Shown: piece by piece, positions 55,638 through 64,000 of the stretch | Layout of the letters: each line of letters begins with the position of its first letter | Numbering within the stretch: the stretch's first letter is position 1 | Assembly (NCBI GenBank): GCA_027487245.1 | Contig: JAIYDY010000045.1 | Span: 28,439-92,438, forward strand | DNA length: 64,000 nt | DNA from: Hyphomicrobiales bacterium | GTDB taxonomy: Bacteria > Pseudomonadota > Alphaproteobacteria > Rhizobiales > Beijerinckiaceae | Direction: 5' to 3' | Notes under the pieces: model-generated | Database searches by the model: none | What the model was told of the DNA's origin: nothing | Seen by the model: only the letters and a program-made list of their open reading frames with translations | Translations under genes and position numbers: made by a program

Positions 55638-55742
55638 GGTCAGGCTCTCCAGCGTTGCGAAAATGCAACGGACCCGATCAGAAGCTTGCGGCGCCCGCGA
55701 TTGCGCTTCTGATGGACGCAAAGGTTTGGTTAACCATGACCA

Positions 55743-56369
55743 ATGCACTTTCCCATCATGTCATATCGGTCTCCGATTCGCAGCGCCGTTGCGCTCCTTG
55801 CCCTTGCCGCCGCCCTTGGCGCGTGCAGCTATCGCGGCGTGCCCGAGCCAAGGCTGAACTCGCGCGATGCGCAGTACATGGCGCTTGTGCCCAATCATGA
55901 GCTGGAAATGCAGTTCCAGCGCTTCGAGGTCGATTACCGGACCGACGAGAAGCCCGGCACGATTGTGGTCTACACCTCTGACAAGCTGCTCTATTTCGTG
56001 CTGCCCGGCGGCAAGGCCATCCGCTACGGCGTCGGCGTCGGCAGCGAAGCCTTCGGCTGGACCGGCAATGCCGACATCGCGCGCAAGGCCGAATGGCCAA
56101 GCTGGACTCCGCCCGCCGAGATGCTGGAGCGCTGGCCGCACCTGCGCAACCGCGCCGGCGGCATGGCTGGTGGTCCGGCCAACCCGCTGGGAGCCCGCGC
56201 TCTTTATCTGTACCAGAACGGCCGCGACACGCTTTACCGGATCCACGGCACCAACGAGCCCGAGTCGATCGGGCGTGCCTCGTCCTCGGGCTGCATCCGC
56301 ATGCGCAACGTCGATGTCATCGACCTGTTCAACCGCATCAAGGTCGGCGCCAAGGTCGTGGTCAGGTAA
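55743..56369 (+). CDS. L,D-transpeptidase (YkuD) lipoprotein
   Basis: 208 residues with a lipoprotein signal (lipobox LGAC, ALAAALGAC). The catalytic YkuD domain ends with HGTNEPESIGRASSSGCIRM, holding the His and the nucleophile Cys. It forms 3-3 cross-links or attaches proteins to peptidoglycan at the periplasmic face. ATG at 55743 or 55758. GGTTAACCAT, a CtrA half-site-like sequence, lies directly upstream. Confidence 0.92.
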   Translation: MHFPIMSYRSPIRSAVALLALAAALGACSYRGVPEPRLNSRDAQYMALVPNHELEMQFQRFEVDYRTDEKPGTIVVYTSDKLLYFVLPGGKAIRYGVGVGSEAFGWTGNADIARKAEWPSWTPPAEMLERWPHLRNRAGGMAGGPANPLGARALYLYQNGRDTLYRIHGTNEPESIGRASSSGCIRMRNVDVIDLFNRIKVGAKVVVR

Positions 56370-56466
56370 GGCCGGGCTCGATCAGGCTGTGTTCAAGCGG
56401 CCTCGCTTGACCTATGCTAATGTGGTCGGCGCTCCTGGCTGAGCCGTTTGCCCAGTACGTCGTCCG

Positions 56467-56586
56467 GTGTCATCCCCGGCGGCCCATAGGGCCGGGAAGG
56501 GGATCCATTCTGCGCAGAGGTGGGCCGGCTGTCAGAGGAAAGTTGGTTTCCCTTCTCCTCCGCTTCGCTACGGCCGGGAATGACAC
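56467..56586. repeat. Dispersed palindromic repeat, copy 2
   Basis: GTGTCATCCCCGGC at the left and GCCGGGAATGACACC at the right are inverted. The left 39 bases match copy 1 (44953) at 36 positions, while the centre has diverged and is longer. Lies between the transpeptidase and metallophosphoesterase genes. Confidence 0.7.
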
Positions 56587-56627
56587 CCGAATGCCTCAGG
56601 CCTAAAGACACGCAGGCCCGGGCCTCG

Positions 56628-57551
56628 TTAGCCGATGTCGACCAGCACGATTTCCGGCGGAATGCCGAAGCGCACGGGCGGGCCACTGGTGCCAAGCCCG
56701 GCCGAGACGATGATCGAACGATTGTCCTCGACCACGCGGCCATAGGCATAGCGGCTGCCGAATTCCGACGGGATGAAGGGTGACCAGCCGAACAGGCGCA
56801 CCTGTCCGCCATGGGTGTGCCCGGCCAGCGTCAGCGCCACCTGGGCCTTGCCCGGCGTGTCCGGCAGGCCGGCGAAGATGTCCGGCTCGTGGGCAAGCAG
56901 GATCACCGGCGCGCCATCGGCGGCCTGCGCCAGCGTGCCGGGCAGGTCGTCCAGCCCCTGGAACATCATGCCATGGCCCTCCCGGTAGCCCAACCTGTAG
57001 GCAAGCTGGTCGGCCAGTCCGGCGAGCCAGAACGGCCGCCCATCCTTGCTGAGCCGAAGCGCCTTGTTTTCCAGAACAGGCACGCCGGCATCAAGCAGCG
57101 CCAGCTTGGCGAAAGGGTCGCCGCGCCGCGCCCGCTGCACCACCGGGTCATCCCAGTATTCGTGGTTGCCGAGAATGGCATGGACGCCAAGCGGGGCTTT
57201 GAGCCGGCCCAGCGCCCGCGACCATTGCTGTGGCTTCAGTCCGTGCAGGTTGCGGCTCTCGCGGGTGATATAGTCGCCCAGCAGCACGATCAGGTCGGGC
57301 TGGAGCGCGTGTGTCCGTTCGACGATTTCGTCGATCCGGGCCAGCGGCATGTGGGCGCTGCCGCAATGCAGGTCGGCGAGGGCAGCGATGCGCAGCGAAA
57401 GCCCGGCCGTCCAGCCCGGCGGCGTCAGCGCATAGTGCGTGACAGCGACCGTGCCGCCCGGTTCCAGATAACGGGCATAGGCAGCCCCGCTGGCACCGGC
57501 CAATAAAAAACCGGCGCCGACCTTGAGGATCGAGCGCCGGGTGACAGTCAT
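56628..57551 (-). CDS. Metallophosphoesterase with Tat signal
   Basis: 307 residues of the YaeI-like calcineurin group. The N-terminus MTVTRRSILKVGAGFLLAG is a clear Tat signal. Metal motifs: ALADLHCGSAHM (here DxH), LLGDYI (GD), ILGNHEYW (GNHE) and LAGHTHGGQ (GHTH). Likely exported as a folded metalloenzyme; relatives hydrolyse UDP-diacylglucosamine or other phosphodiesters at the membrane. Confidence 0.9.
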   Translation of the reverse strand: MTVTRRSILKVGAGFLLAGASGAAYARYLEPGGTVAVTHYALTPPGWTAGLSLRIAALADLHCGSAHMPLARIDEIVERTHALQPDLIVLLGDYITRESRNLHGLKPQQWSRALGRLKAPLGVHAILGNHEYWDDPVVQRARRGDPFAKLALLDAGVPVLENKALRLSKDGRPFWLAGLADQLAYRLGYREGHGMMFQGLDDLPGTLAQAADGAPVILLAHEPDIFAGLPDTPGKAQVALTLAGHTHGGQVRLFGWSPFIPSEFGSRYAYGRVVEDNRSIIVSAGLGTSGPPVRFGIPPEIVLVDIG

Positions 57552-57581
57552 GGGTCTCGAATCCAGTGTGCTGTCAAAACA

Positions 57582-57785
57582 TCATTCGGCTTCAGGGCCA
57601 AACCGCAGGATGGCGGGAATATCGCGGGCCGACGGCGTGGCCCTGAGGCCCTTGCGCTGGCTGGCACCGGCCGCCACTGCTGCAATGCCGATCGCGCGAT
57701 AATGGCGGGCATACAGGTCGCTGGCCGACTTGTCGTGGAAGTTTGCGCTGATGCGCGGTTCGCGGCGCTGGACGTCGCTTGACAT
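57582..57785 (-). CDS. Short conserved hypothetical protein
   Basis: 67 residues. The core FHDKSASDLYARHYRAIGIAA is reminiscent of small Rhizobiales proteins of unknown function. GAGGATCAGGG precedes the ATG. No signal peptide or known motif. Lies between the metallophosphoesterase and the DUF1330 genes, all on the minus strand. Confidence 0.6.
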   Translation of the reverse strand: MSSDVQRREPRISANFHDKSASDLYARHYRAIGIAAVAAGASQRKGLRATPSARDIPAILRFGPEAE

Positions 57786-57977
57786 GGGAAACCCTGATCC
57801 TCTGAAACCTGCACCGGGGGTGATGCAGCCCTCTTCTGACCGGAAATCCTGACGTTCGCGCGGCGCGATCTTGACCGTATCGTGGCAGGATCAGCCCGTC
57901 GCGGGCCGTCAGGCACCGGAGAGCCCATCATGCACACCGGGCCTCAAGGCTTGGTTAATGCCGCGACGATTCTGGCG

Positions 57978-58289
57978 TTAACCATCACCCGGCTGCGGGC
58001 CGTCATAGCCATCGATGATGACCATGTCCGTGGTGCCCGCCGTGCCCAGCACGGCCAGCGCCGCCTGATACTCGGGCGAGGCGAAGCAGGCGCGGGCAAT
58101 CTCGCCCGATGCGAACTCGATCACCACGTTGTGCTGCCGGCTCTGGCCCTTGACCAGGTCATAAGGTCCGCCGCGCACGATGAAGCGCCCGCCGAACTTG
58201 GCGAAAGCCACGCCGTTCAGCGCCCGGTAGCGGGCATAGGCGTCCTGATCGGTGATATCGAGCCGCGCAATCCAGTAGCCCTTGGCCAT
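57978..58289 (-). CDS. DUF1330 family protein (second of a tandem pair)
   Basis: 103-residue dimeric alpha-beta barrel-type protein. DUF1330 marks: KGYWIARLDITDQDAYARY, GRFIVRGGPYDLVKG and NVVIEFASGEIARACFASPE. Family function unknown. It is clearly paralogous to the gene 17 bases upstream and probably shares its transcript with pyrF. Confidence 0.9.
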   Translation of the reverse strand: MAKGYWIARLDITDQDAYARYRALNGVAFAKFGGRFIVRGGPYDLVKGQSRQHNVVIEFASGEIARACFASPEYQAALAVLGTAGTTDMVIIDGYDGPQPGDG

Positions 58290-58306
58290 GGCGTGTCCTT
58301 TCCGGC

Positions 58307-58594
58307 TCAGGCGCCTTCGACGCAGACGATGTCGATATGGCCGGCACCCTCGCGCAGCTTGCGGGCAGCGGCATACTCGGGCGAGTAGGCATAGGCCTTG
58401 GCCGCATCAAGGCTCTCGAACTCGATCACCACGTTGCGGGCGCGGCCCTCGCCTTCGGCAACACTCATCTGGCCGCCGCGCACCAGCGGCTTGCCGCCAT
58501 ATTGCTGGATCGCCTTGGTGGCCTCGGCCGCATAAACGGCCCACTGGCTGGCATTGGTGACGACGGCGCGCGCGATAACGTAACCCTTGGGCAT
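58307..58594 (-). CDS. DUF1330 family protein (first of a tandem pair)
   Basis: 95 residues with the same order of motifs as the next gene: KGYVIARAVVTNASQWAVY, GKPLVRGGQMSVAEG and NVVIEFESLDAAKAYAYSPE. Start ATG 58594, with GGGAGA upstream. Lies 67 bases behind pyrF. Tandem copies suggest a heterodimer or divergence after duplication. Confidence 0.9.
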   Translation of the reverse strand: MPKGYVIARAVVTNASQWAVYAAEATKAIQQYGGKPLVRGGQMSVAEGEGRARNVVIEFESLDAAKAYAYSPEYAAARKLREGAGHIDIVCVEGA

Positions 58595-58661
58595 GCTGTT
58601 CTCCCTGAACGATGGCGCCTGCTGTGGCTGAGACGAAGGGCCCGGCGCTCCGGCAACGGTC

Positions 58662-59366
58662 TTACGCAACCGAGGCGATTTCGTCCATGATCGCGCTGGC
58701 CGCTCCGCGCGGGTCCGCTGCGCGAATGATGGGACGGCCGATGACCATGTGGTCGACCCCGGCCCTGATCGCCTCGCCTGGCGTGAGCGTGCGCTTCTGG
58801 TCGCCGCTGGCGCTTCCTGCGGGCCTGATTCCGGGTGTCACGATCACCATGCCGCTGCCGATGGCATGGCGCACGATCCCGGCTTCCGCCGCCGAGCAGA
58901 CGATTCCGTCGATGCCGGCGAGCCGCGCCTGCTGCGACCGCAGCGCCACGAGGTCAGCCACCGCCAGCCGGTAGCCGGCGTCGTGCAGGTCCGCGTCATC
59001 GTAGGAGGTCAGCGCCGTCACCGCGAGCAGCCCCATCGGGTGCTGGCCGCGCCCTTCCACCGCGCCGCGCATGGTCTGCGGATAGGCGTGGACGGTGAGG
59101 AAAGTCAGGTTCATCCGGGTCAGCGACTGCACGCCTTCCTCGACCGTGTTGCCGATGTCATGCAGCTTGAGATCGAGGAACACCTTCTTGCCCTCGCGCA
59201 GCAACTCCTCCGCCAGGGTCAGGCCGCCGGCAAAGGCCAGCCTGTAGCCGATCTTGTAGAAACTCGCCGCATCGCCCAGTTCGGTGATCAGGTGATAGGC
59301 CTCCCGCACCGTTGGCACATCTAGCGCCACGATCATCCGGTCGCGCAGATCGTTGATTTTCGGCAT
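58662..59366 (-). CDS. pyrF: Orotidine 5'-phosphate decarboxylase
   Basis: Last step of UMP synthesis; 234 residues. [17 protein letters not shown], the catalytic [16 protein letters not shown] (Lys-Asp-x-Lys type), [15 protein letters not shown] and VTPGIRPAG are typical. ATG 59366 used; GTG 59372 sits closer to AGGAG and is also possible. In the conserved Rhizobiales order dnaK-dnaJ-pmtA-...-pyrF. Confidence 0.96.
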   Translation of the reverse strand: MPKINDLRDRMIVALDVPTVREAYHLITELGDAASFYKIGYRLAFAGGLTLAEELLREGKKVFLDLKLHDIGNTVEEGVQSLTRMNLTFLTVHAYPQTMRGAVEGRGQHPMGLLAVTALTSYDDADLHDAGYRLAVADLVALRSQQARLAGIDGIVCSAAEAGIVRHAIGSGMVIVTPGIRPAGSASGDQKRTLTPGEAIRAGVDHMVIGRPIIRAADPRGAASAIMDEIASVA

Positions 59367-59387
59367 GGTCACGGCGCTCCTGCACGG

Positions 59388-59972
59388 TCAGGCGCTGGCG
59401 AACGCCTCAATGCTTTGCCACCTGTGCTGCACGATTCGGCTGGCGCGGTCGAATGTGAAGATGCAGCCGCCACCGGGCATTTGGTCATGGCTGCGGGAAA
59501 TCGGCAGGCCAGCGAGGGCTGAGAGCAGCAGCGTGCCGACCCCGCCATGTCCGACCAGCAGCACATCACCGTAGGGCGCATGAGACAGCGCGTCATCGGT
59601 CTCGGCCACGATGCGGGCCTGTGCGTCGAGAGCGCGCTCCCAGCCGCGAAAACTCTCCGACGGATGGCTGAAAAACCAGTTGGCCGCCTCCTCGAACGCA
59701 TCGGGCGGCAGAAACCCGGTAGCCGACCGGTCGTTCTCGTGCATGCGTTCGCGCATCAGGACCGGTGCCTTGAGTGCCGGTCCAAGGATGGCTGCGGTTT
59801 CCGTGGCCTTCGTCTCGGCGGACGATACGATCAGCACCGTTCCGGCCAGCTTTCCGGAGCGGGCGAGCACCTCGGTGCGCGCCCGCCCAATGTCGCTCAG
59901 TCCCCAGTCGGGGACCGGAATCAGGGGATCGATCCGGACCTGCGGGTGGGTCAGGTAGCGAACGACCGCCAT
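59388..59972 (-). CDS. Histidine phosphatase-like protein with altered RHG motif
   Basis: 194 residues of phosphoglycerate-mutase-like fold. The N-terminus reads VVRYLTHPQVRID, so the usual RHG catalytic motif is THP: the His is kept, Arg and Gly are not. Later features are normal: LSDIGRARTEVLA, VSSAETKATETAAIL, the acid region MHENDRSATGF, and VGHGGVGTLL with the second His. Activity may be weak or changed. Sits 4 bases behind the FMN reductase gene. Confidence 0.8.
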   Translation of the reverse strand: MAVVRYLTHPQVRIDPLIPVPDWGLSDIGRARTEVLARSGKLAGTVLIVSSAETKATETAAILGPALKAPVLMRERMHENDRSATGFLPPDAFEEAANWFFSHPSESFRGWERALDAQARIVAETDDALSHAPYGDVLLVGHGGVGTLLLSALAGLPISRSHDQMPGGGCIFTFDRASRIVQHRWQSIEAFASA

Positions 59973-59976
59973 GCCA

Positions 59977-60537
59977 TCAGGCCTTGGCCGCTTCCTTGAT
60001 CAGGCGGGCAAGGGTGACATCGAGGAACTCGGCGGTGCGGGCATCGGTCAGCTCGCCCTTGTCCGAGAAGGCCGTGCCGGCATTGCCGACCGCGACCATC
60101 TCGGGGATGACCAGTGCGCCGAGGCCCAGTTCGAGCACGGTGCGCAGCTGGGTCAGCGCGCGATAGCCGCCCATCGGGCCGGGGGAGGCGGCACCAAGCG
60201 CCACCACCTTGCCGGCGAGGCCGGTGGCCGGCGCGCCAGGCTTGGCGACCGTGCTCCAGTCGAGCGCATTCTTGAGGGCAGGGGCATAGCCGGCATTGTA
60301 TTCCGGCGAGGCTAGGAACAGGCCCTTGTGATCGTCGATCAGGCCACGCAGCTTGTGGGCGGCTTCAGGGGCATTGCCAAACCCGGTGGCATCGACCAGC
60401 GGCAGCGGGAAATCGGCCAGCGAGATCAGCGTTGCCGATGCGCCTGCGGCGTTGATCTTGCGGGCGGCAAGCTCGGCCAGCATGTGGTTGACGGAGCCGG
60501 CGCGGGACGAGCCCGAGAAAACGAGGATCTTGGTCAT
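59977..60537 (-). CDS. NADPH-dependent FMN reductase family protein
   Basis: 186-residue flavodoxin-like oxidoreductase. VFSGSSRAGSVNHMLAELAA binds the FMN phosphate; LFLASPEYNAGYAPALKNALDW is the YNxxxP-type flavin/quinone signature; GKVVALGAASPGPMGG follows. ATG 60537. Resembles chromate/quinone reductases (ChrR-like). Probably co-transcribed with the histidine phosphatase-like gene. Confidence 0.92.
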   Translation of the reverse strand: MTKILVFSGSSRAGSVNHMLAELAARKINAAGASATLISLADFPLPLVDATGFGNAPEAAHKLRGLIDDHKGLFLASPEYNAGYAPALKNALDWSTVAKPGAPATGLAGKVVALGAASPGPMGGYRALTQLRTVLELGLGALVIPEMVAVGNAGTAFSDKGELTDARTAEFLDVTLARLIKEAAKA

Positions 60538-60691
60538 GCGTGTGTCTGTCCGGTCTGGCCGCAACGTTTGCGGCAGGGTTGATGGGGAGGTTCAGGAATG
60601 GGCGGGCCAACCGGCCCGGCAACCCGCTGCCTTCAACCATCATATAGGGCGCGGATGCGCGCCTCGCATCGCCACACGGCGGCAAGGTGCA

Positions 60692-60707
60692 CTTGCATGT
60701 TTGCAAG
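60692..60707. promoter_or_regulatory. Inverted repeat upstream of the FMN reductase gene
   Basis: CTTGCA-TGTT-TGCAAG, a perfect 6-base inverted repeat about 155 bases before the FMN reductase start and downstream of pmtA. Could be an operator; no other structure is seen in this gap. Confidence 0.3.
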
Positions 60708-60776
60708 ATGGAAGGTGGTCGATCTTGGATTGGAGGCGAAAAGCCAAACCTGCCTGCGATGCCAGCAGGCAAGCCG

Positions 60777-61457
60777 TCAGATCTTGCGGTAGACCCAGAC
60801 CCGCGCCGGCGGGATGTTGAGCAGGATCCAGTTCGAGGCTGTCGACGTGTAGCCCGTGCCCCGCTCCGGGATCGGCGGCACCACCGCATAGGTGAACTGG
60901 ATGAAGGGAGCCTTGCGGCTCATCAGCGTGAAAGCCTGATCGAGAAAGTCGCGGCGCTGTTGCGGCGGCTTGGTGAACAGCGGCAGGCTCGACACCACGG
61001 CGGCGGCGGGTTCGGCCAGCTTGTCCTTCAGCAACTCGGCGATCCGGTAGGCATCGCCCTGGATCACGCGGGCCAGCGGAAAGCGCTTGCGCAGCAACTC
61101 GATGAAGTCGGGATTGAACTCGACGAGCACCAGCCGCTCCTGCGGCACGCCGCGTGCGATCAGCGCCTCGGTGACAGGGCCCGTGCCCGGACCGATCTCG
61201 ACGATCGGGCCCGGCTCGCGCGGATCGACCTGCGCGGCCATGGCTTTTGCGAGGAACTTGCCGGATGGCATCACGGCCCCGGTCAGCAGGGGGCGCTCGA
61301 TCCAGGACTTGAGGAAACGCGTCTCATCATCCGCGACGCGCTTCTTGCGCGGATGGCGACGGCCAGGGTCGTGACGGGTAGGTTCAAACACGTAGTTGAC
61401 GCCGCAAATCTTGTAAGCTTTGACGGCTAGCCTTACTCTCTCTGGCGCTTGCGTCAA
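60777..61457 (-). CDS. pmtA: Phosphatidylethanolamine N-methyltransferase (PmtA type)
   Basis: 226-residue SAM methyltransferase of the soluble Rhizobium/Sinorhizobium type that makes phosphatidylcholine. SAM motif IVEIGPGTGPVTEALIARG, LVLVEFNPDFIELLRKRFP, VIQGDAY, then AAVVSSLPLF, which fits PmtA better than rRNA dimethylases. Position next to dnaJ agrees with Rhizobiales gene order. Confidence 0.88.
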   Translation of the reverse strand: MTQAPERVRLAVKAYKICGVNYVFEPTRHDPGRRHPRKKRVADDETRFLKSWIERPLLTGAVMPSGKFLAKAMAAQVDPREPGPIVEIGPGTGPVTEALIARGVPQERLVLVEFNPDFIELLRKRFPLARVIQGDAYRIAELLKDKLAEPAAAVVSSLPLFTKPPQQRRDFLDQAFTLMSRKAPFIQFTYAVVPPIPERGTGYTSTASNWILLNIPPARVWVYRKI

Positions 61458-61499
61458 GCTTGACAGGTAACCGGCGAAGGGAATTGCGGATCAGCCTGG

Positions 61500-62645
61500 T
61501 CATCCGTTTTTCGCGCCGGTTCCGCCGAAACCATCGAAGAAACCTTTCATCCTGTCGAAGAAACCGGCGGTTTCGGGGTGCGTCTCCCCGGACGATTCCT
61601 TTTCGAATTCGGCCAGCAATTCGCGTTGCCGCCGTGTCAGGTTCTGCGGCGTCTCCACCTGCACCTGGATGTAGAGGTCGCCGACATCGCTGGAGCGCAG
61701 CACCGGCATGCCCTTGCGGCGCAGGCGGAACTGCTTGGCGGACTGGGTGCCTTCGGGAATCTTGACGACGGCCTTGGCCCCGTCGAGCGTCACGACCTCG
61801 ACCTCTCCTCCCAAGGCCGCTTTTGTCATCGAGATCGGCACGCGGCAGAACAGGTCCGAGCCATCGCGCTGGAAGATCTGGTGCGGTTTCACCGACAGGA
61901 AGATGTAAAGATCCCCTGCCGGCCCGCCCTTGGCGCCGCCTTCGCCTTCACCGGCCAGCCTGATCCGTGTGCCGTCCTCGACGCCCGCCGGCACATTCAC
62001 CGACAAGGTGCGGTCCCGCATCACCCGGCCTGCTCCGTTGCAGGCCTTGCACGGGTCTTCGATGATCTCGCCGCGGCCGTTGCAGGTCGGGCAGGTGCGT
62101 TCGATCGAGAAGAAGCCCTGGCTTGCCCTGACCCGGCCATAGCCGCCGCAGGTCGAACATTGCTTCGGCTTGGTGCCGGGCTTGGCGCCCGTGCCGGTGC
62201 AGGCGTCGCAAGTGACCGCCGTTGGCACGCGAATGGATGCCGCCTTGCCCTGAAAGGCCTCTTCGAGCGTGATTTCAAGGTTGAAGCGCATATCGGCGCC
62301 GCGCTCGCGCCCGCCCTGAGCCCGCTGCCGGCCGCCGCCGCCCTGGCCGAAGAACTGGTCGAAGATGTCCGACATGAAGTCGCCGAACTCGGGGCCCTGG
62401 CCGCTGCCGCCGCTGCCATTCTCGAAGGCGCGGTGGCCATACTGGTTGTAGGCCGCCCGCTTGTTGGGGTCGGAGAGAACCTGATAGGCCTCGTTCAATT
62501 CCTTGAACTTGGCCTCTGCTTCCTTGTTGCCGGGGTTCTTGTCCGGATGATGCTGCATCGCCAGCTTGCGGAAGGCCGACTTCAGCGCCGCGTCATCGGC
62601 ATTCTTCTCGACGCCGAGGACGTCGTAATAGTCACGTTTGGACAT
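61500..62645 (-). CDS. dnaJ: Chaperone DnaJ
   Basis: 381-residue co-chaperone. J domain (residues 1-70) with HHPDKN; G/F-rich linker ([12 protein letters not shown] and a GQGGGGRQR stretch); four zinc repeats [32 protein letters not shown] (about residues 145-210); C-terminal substrate and dimerisation domains. It stimulates DnaK ATPase. Normally dnaK directly precedes it; here an orphan gene lies between, ending 18 bases before the dnaJ start. Confidence 0.97.
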   Translation of the reverse strand: MSKRDYYDVLGVEKNADDAALKSAFRKLAMQHHPDKNPGNKEAEAKFKELNEAYQVLSDPNKRAAYNQYGHRAFENGSGGSGQGPEFGDFMSDIFDQFFGQGGGGRQRAQGGRERGADMRFNLEITLEEAFQGKAASIRVPTAVTCDACTGTGAKPGTKPKQCSTCGGYGRVRASQGFFSIERTCPTCNGRGEIIEDPCKACNGAGRVMRDRTLSVNVPAGVEDGTRIRLAGEGEGGAKGGPAGDLYIFLSVKPHQIFQRDGSDLFCRVPISMTKAALGGEVEVVTLDGAKAVVKIPEGTQSAKQFRLRRKGMPVLRSSDVGDLYIQVQVETPQNLTRRQRELLAEFEKESSGETHPETAGFFDRMKGFFDGFGGTGAKNG

Positions 62646-62663
62646 CTGGAGACTCTATTTGGC

Positions 62664-63101
62664 TCAGAAAACTTCGATATCGGCCAGTTTTTTCCTCGCC
62701 ATCTCAATAACGTTGGGCTCAAAAACGCTTGCATGGCGAATTACAATGGCTTCAGCAGTCAAGTCTTGGCGTCCACCCCTGACGAGGATTTTAAAGCCTT
62801 CGCTTTGACTTGGTGAAGAAGCAAGATCTGCAACTGTTTTCAACACGCCGACCCGTTGGATCTTCTGTCTCGTTCGCGAAAGCCTTGTCGGCTTGCCATT
62901 CTCAAAAGTGCGGATCTCCTCGGCGGCCGAGATAGCTTGCCAAAATTCACGCTCGACTCCGGGCTCGAACTTCTGACCAGCTAGATCAGCAATGCGCGTA
63001 AGACATTTGAACCAAAGCTCTTCTAGGCCTCGTTCTTTTGCTCGACCTGCTAGAACACGAAGGCCTTCTGGATCAAAAAGTGTACTCGGATCAACTGCCA
63101 T
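62664..63101 (-). CDS. Hypothetical protein inserted between dnaK and dnaJ
   Basis: 145 residues, mostly helical, with a charged core (WFKCLTRIADLAGQ, ENGKPTRLSRTRQKIQR). There is no signal peptide, membrane segment or motif I recognise. Its DNA is visibly richer in A+T than dnaK and dnaJ, with stretches such as GGCCAGTTTTTTCC and rarer codons, suggesting recent acquisition. It lies downstream of the dnaK terminator and just ahead of dnaJ, so its promoter may now drive dnaJ. Confidence 0.7.
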   Translation of the reverse strand: MAVDPSTLFDPEGLRVLAGRAKERGLEELWFKCLTRIADLAGQKFEPGVEREFWQAISAAEEIRTFENGKPTRLSRTRQKIQRVGVLKTVADLASSPSQSEGFKILVRGGRQDLTAEAIVIRHASVFEPNVIEMARKKLADIEVF

Positions 63102-63136
63102 CGTACATCTTTCAAAGTACCAAAGTTACAAACACA

Positions 63137-63159
63137 ATCACCGCCACGAGGGCGGTGAT
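63137..63159 (-). terminator. Intrinsic terminator of dnaK
   Basis: Perfect 9-base stem ATCACCGCC / GGCGGTGAT with a 5-base loop. On the minus strand it is followed by TGTGTTTGT, 25 bases after the dnaK stop. Confidence 0.75.
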
Positions 63160-63184
63160 GACAGTGTTGCCATTGTGAAGATGC

Positions 63185-64000
<816 letters not shown>

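Noticed and set aside
57955..57985. Two TTAA sequences near the end of the DUF1330 gene considered as a CtrA box
   Set aside because: Spacing between them is about 19 bases, not 7, and no gene start is close downstream.

Overview
The window is GC-rich chromosomal DNA from an alphaproteobacterium, most likely of the order Hyphomicrobiales (Rhizobiales). Pointers are the block dnaK / dnaJ / pmtA / pyrF, the cytochrome c / kdsB / pheA block, a PdhS-type kinase behind a full CtrA box, the Hsp20 / DUF1150 pair, two phasin-type genes, hisG with hisZ, and a tRNA-His that lacks G-1 and has A73. I cannot fix the genus from sequence alone; a Bosea- or Phreatobacter-like lineage would fit. There are no phage genes, insertion sequences, CRISPR arrays or rRNA genes.

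Layout. 1-3 kb: end of a tripartite tricarboxylate transporter (TctA, TctC) and a ureidoglycolate lyase-like gene. 3-7.6 kb: upp, HIT protein, nudC, then kdsB-pheA divergent from a membrane-anchored cytochrome c. 7.8-14.8 kb: the peptide ABC importer yejABEF with deoB directly behind. 15 kb: tRNA-Thr. 15.5-16.7 kb: a Tat-exported intradiol-dioxygenase-like protein paired with a ferric-reductase-like membrane protein. 16.7-29.4 kb: a divergent myo-inositol region. On the minus strand it runs SDR-iolC/DUF2090-iolD-iolE-iolB; on the plus strand iolG, an inositol monophosphatase-family gene and a three-gene FbpABC/AfuABC-like importer. I read it as one module that may import phosphorylated inositol, remove the phosphate and catabolise the ring.

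29.4-44 kb: a lipoprotein, an EEP-family nuclease/phosphatase, a GST, an acyl-CoA dehydrogenase, a GNAT enzyme, the PdhS-like kinase, a phasin with a probable PhaR operator, a PhaF-like protein with reversed domain order, tRNA-His, a flippase and a FemAB/CelD-like acyltransferase. Then come hsp20 (heat-shock promoter and possible RNA thermometer), DUF1150, a hydrolase and a glycosyltransferase. 44-56 kb: infC with an ATT start, a tryptophan 2,3-dioxygenase, an SbmA/ABCD-type ABC protein, a META-domain gene broken by one amber codon, a small RNA with two anti-Shine-Dalgarno loops ('cuckoo'/alpha-r14 type), hisZ-hisG, an amidase, murA, a histone deacetylase-like enzyme and an L,D-transpeptidase. 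56-64 kb (all minus strand): a metallophosphoesterase, two tandem DUF1330 genes, pyrF, a histidine phosphatase-like protein, an FMN reductase, pmtA, dnaJ, an A+T-richer orphan gene and the end of dnaK.

The most unusual items are the anti-SD small RNA, the inositol/inositol-phosphate module, the reversed PhaF-like protein, the CtrA box at the PdhS-like kinase, the hsp20 leader, the amber-interrupted META gene, the orphan gene between dnaK and dnaJ, and a pair of dispersed palindromic repeats.
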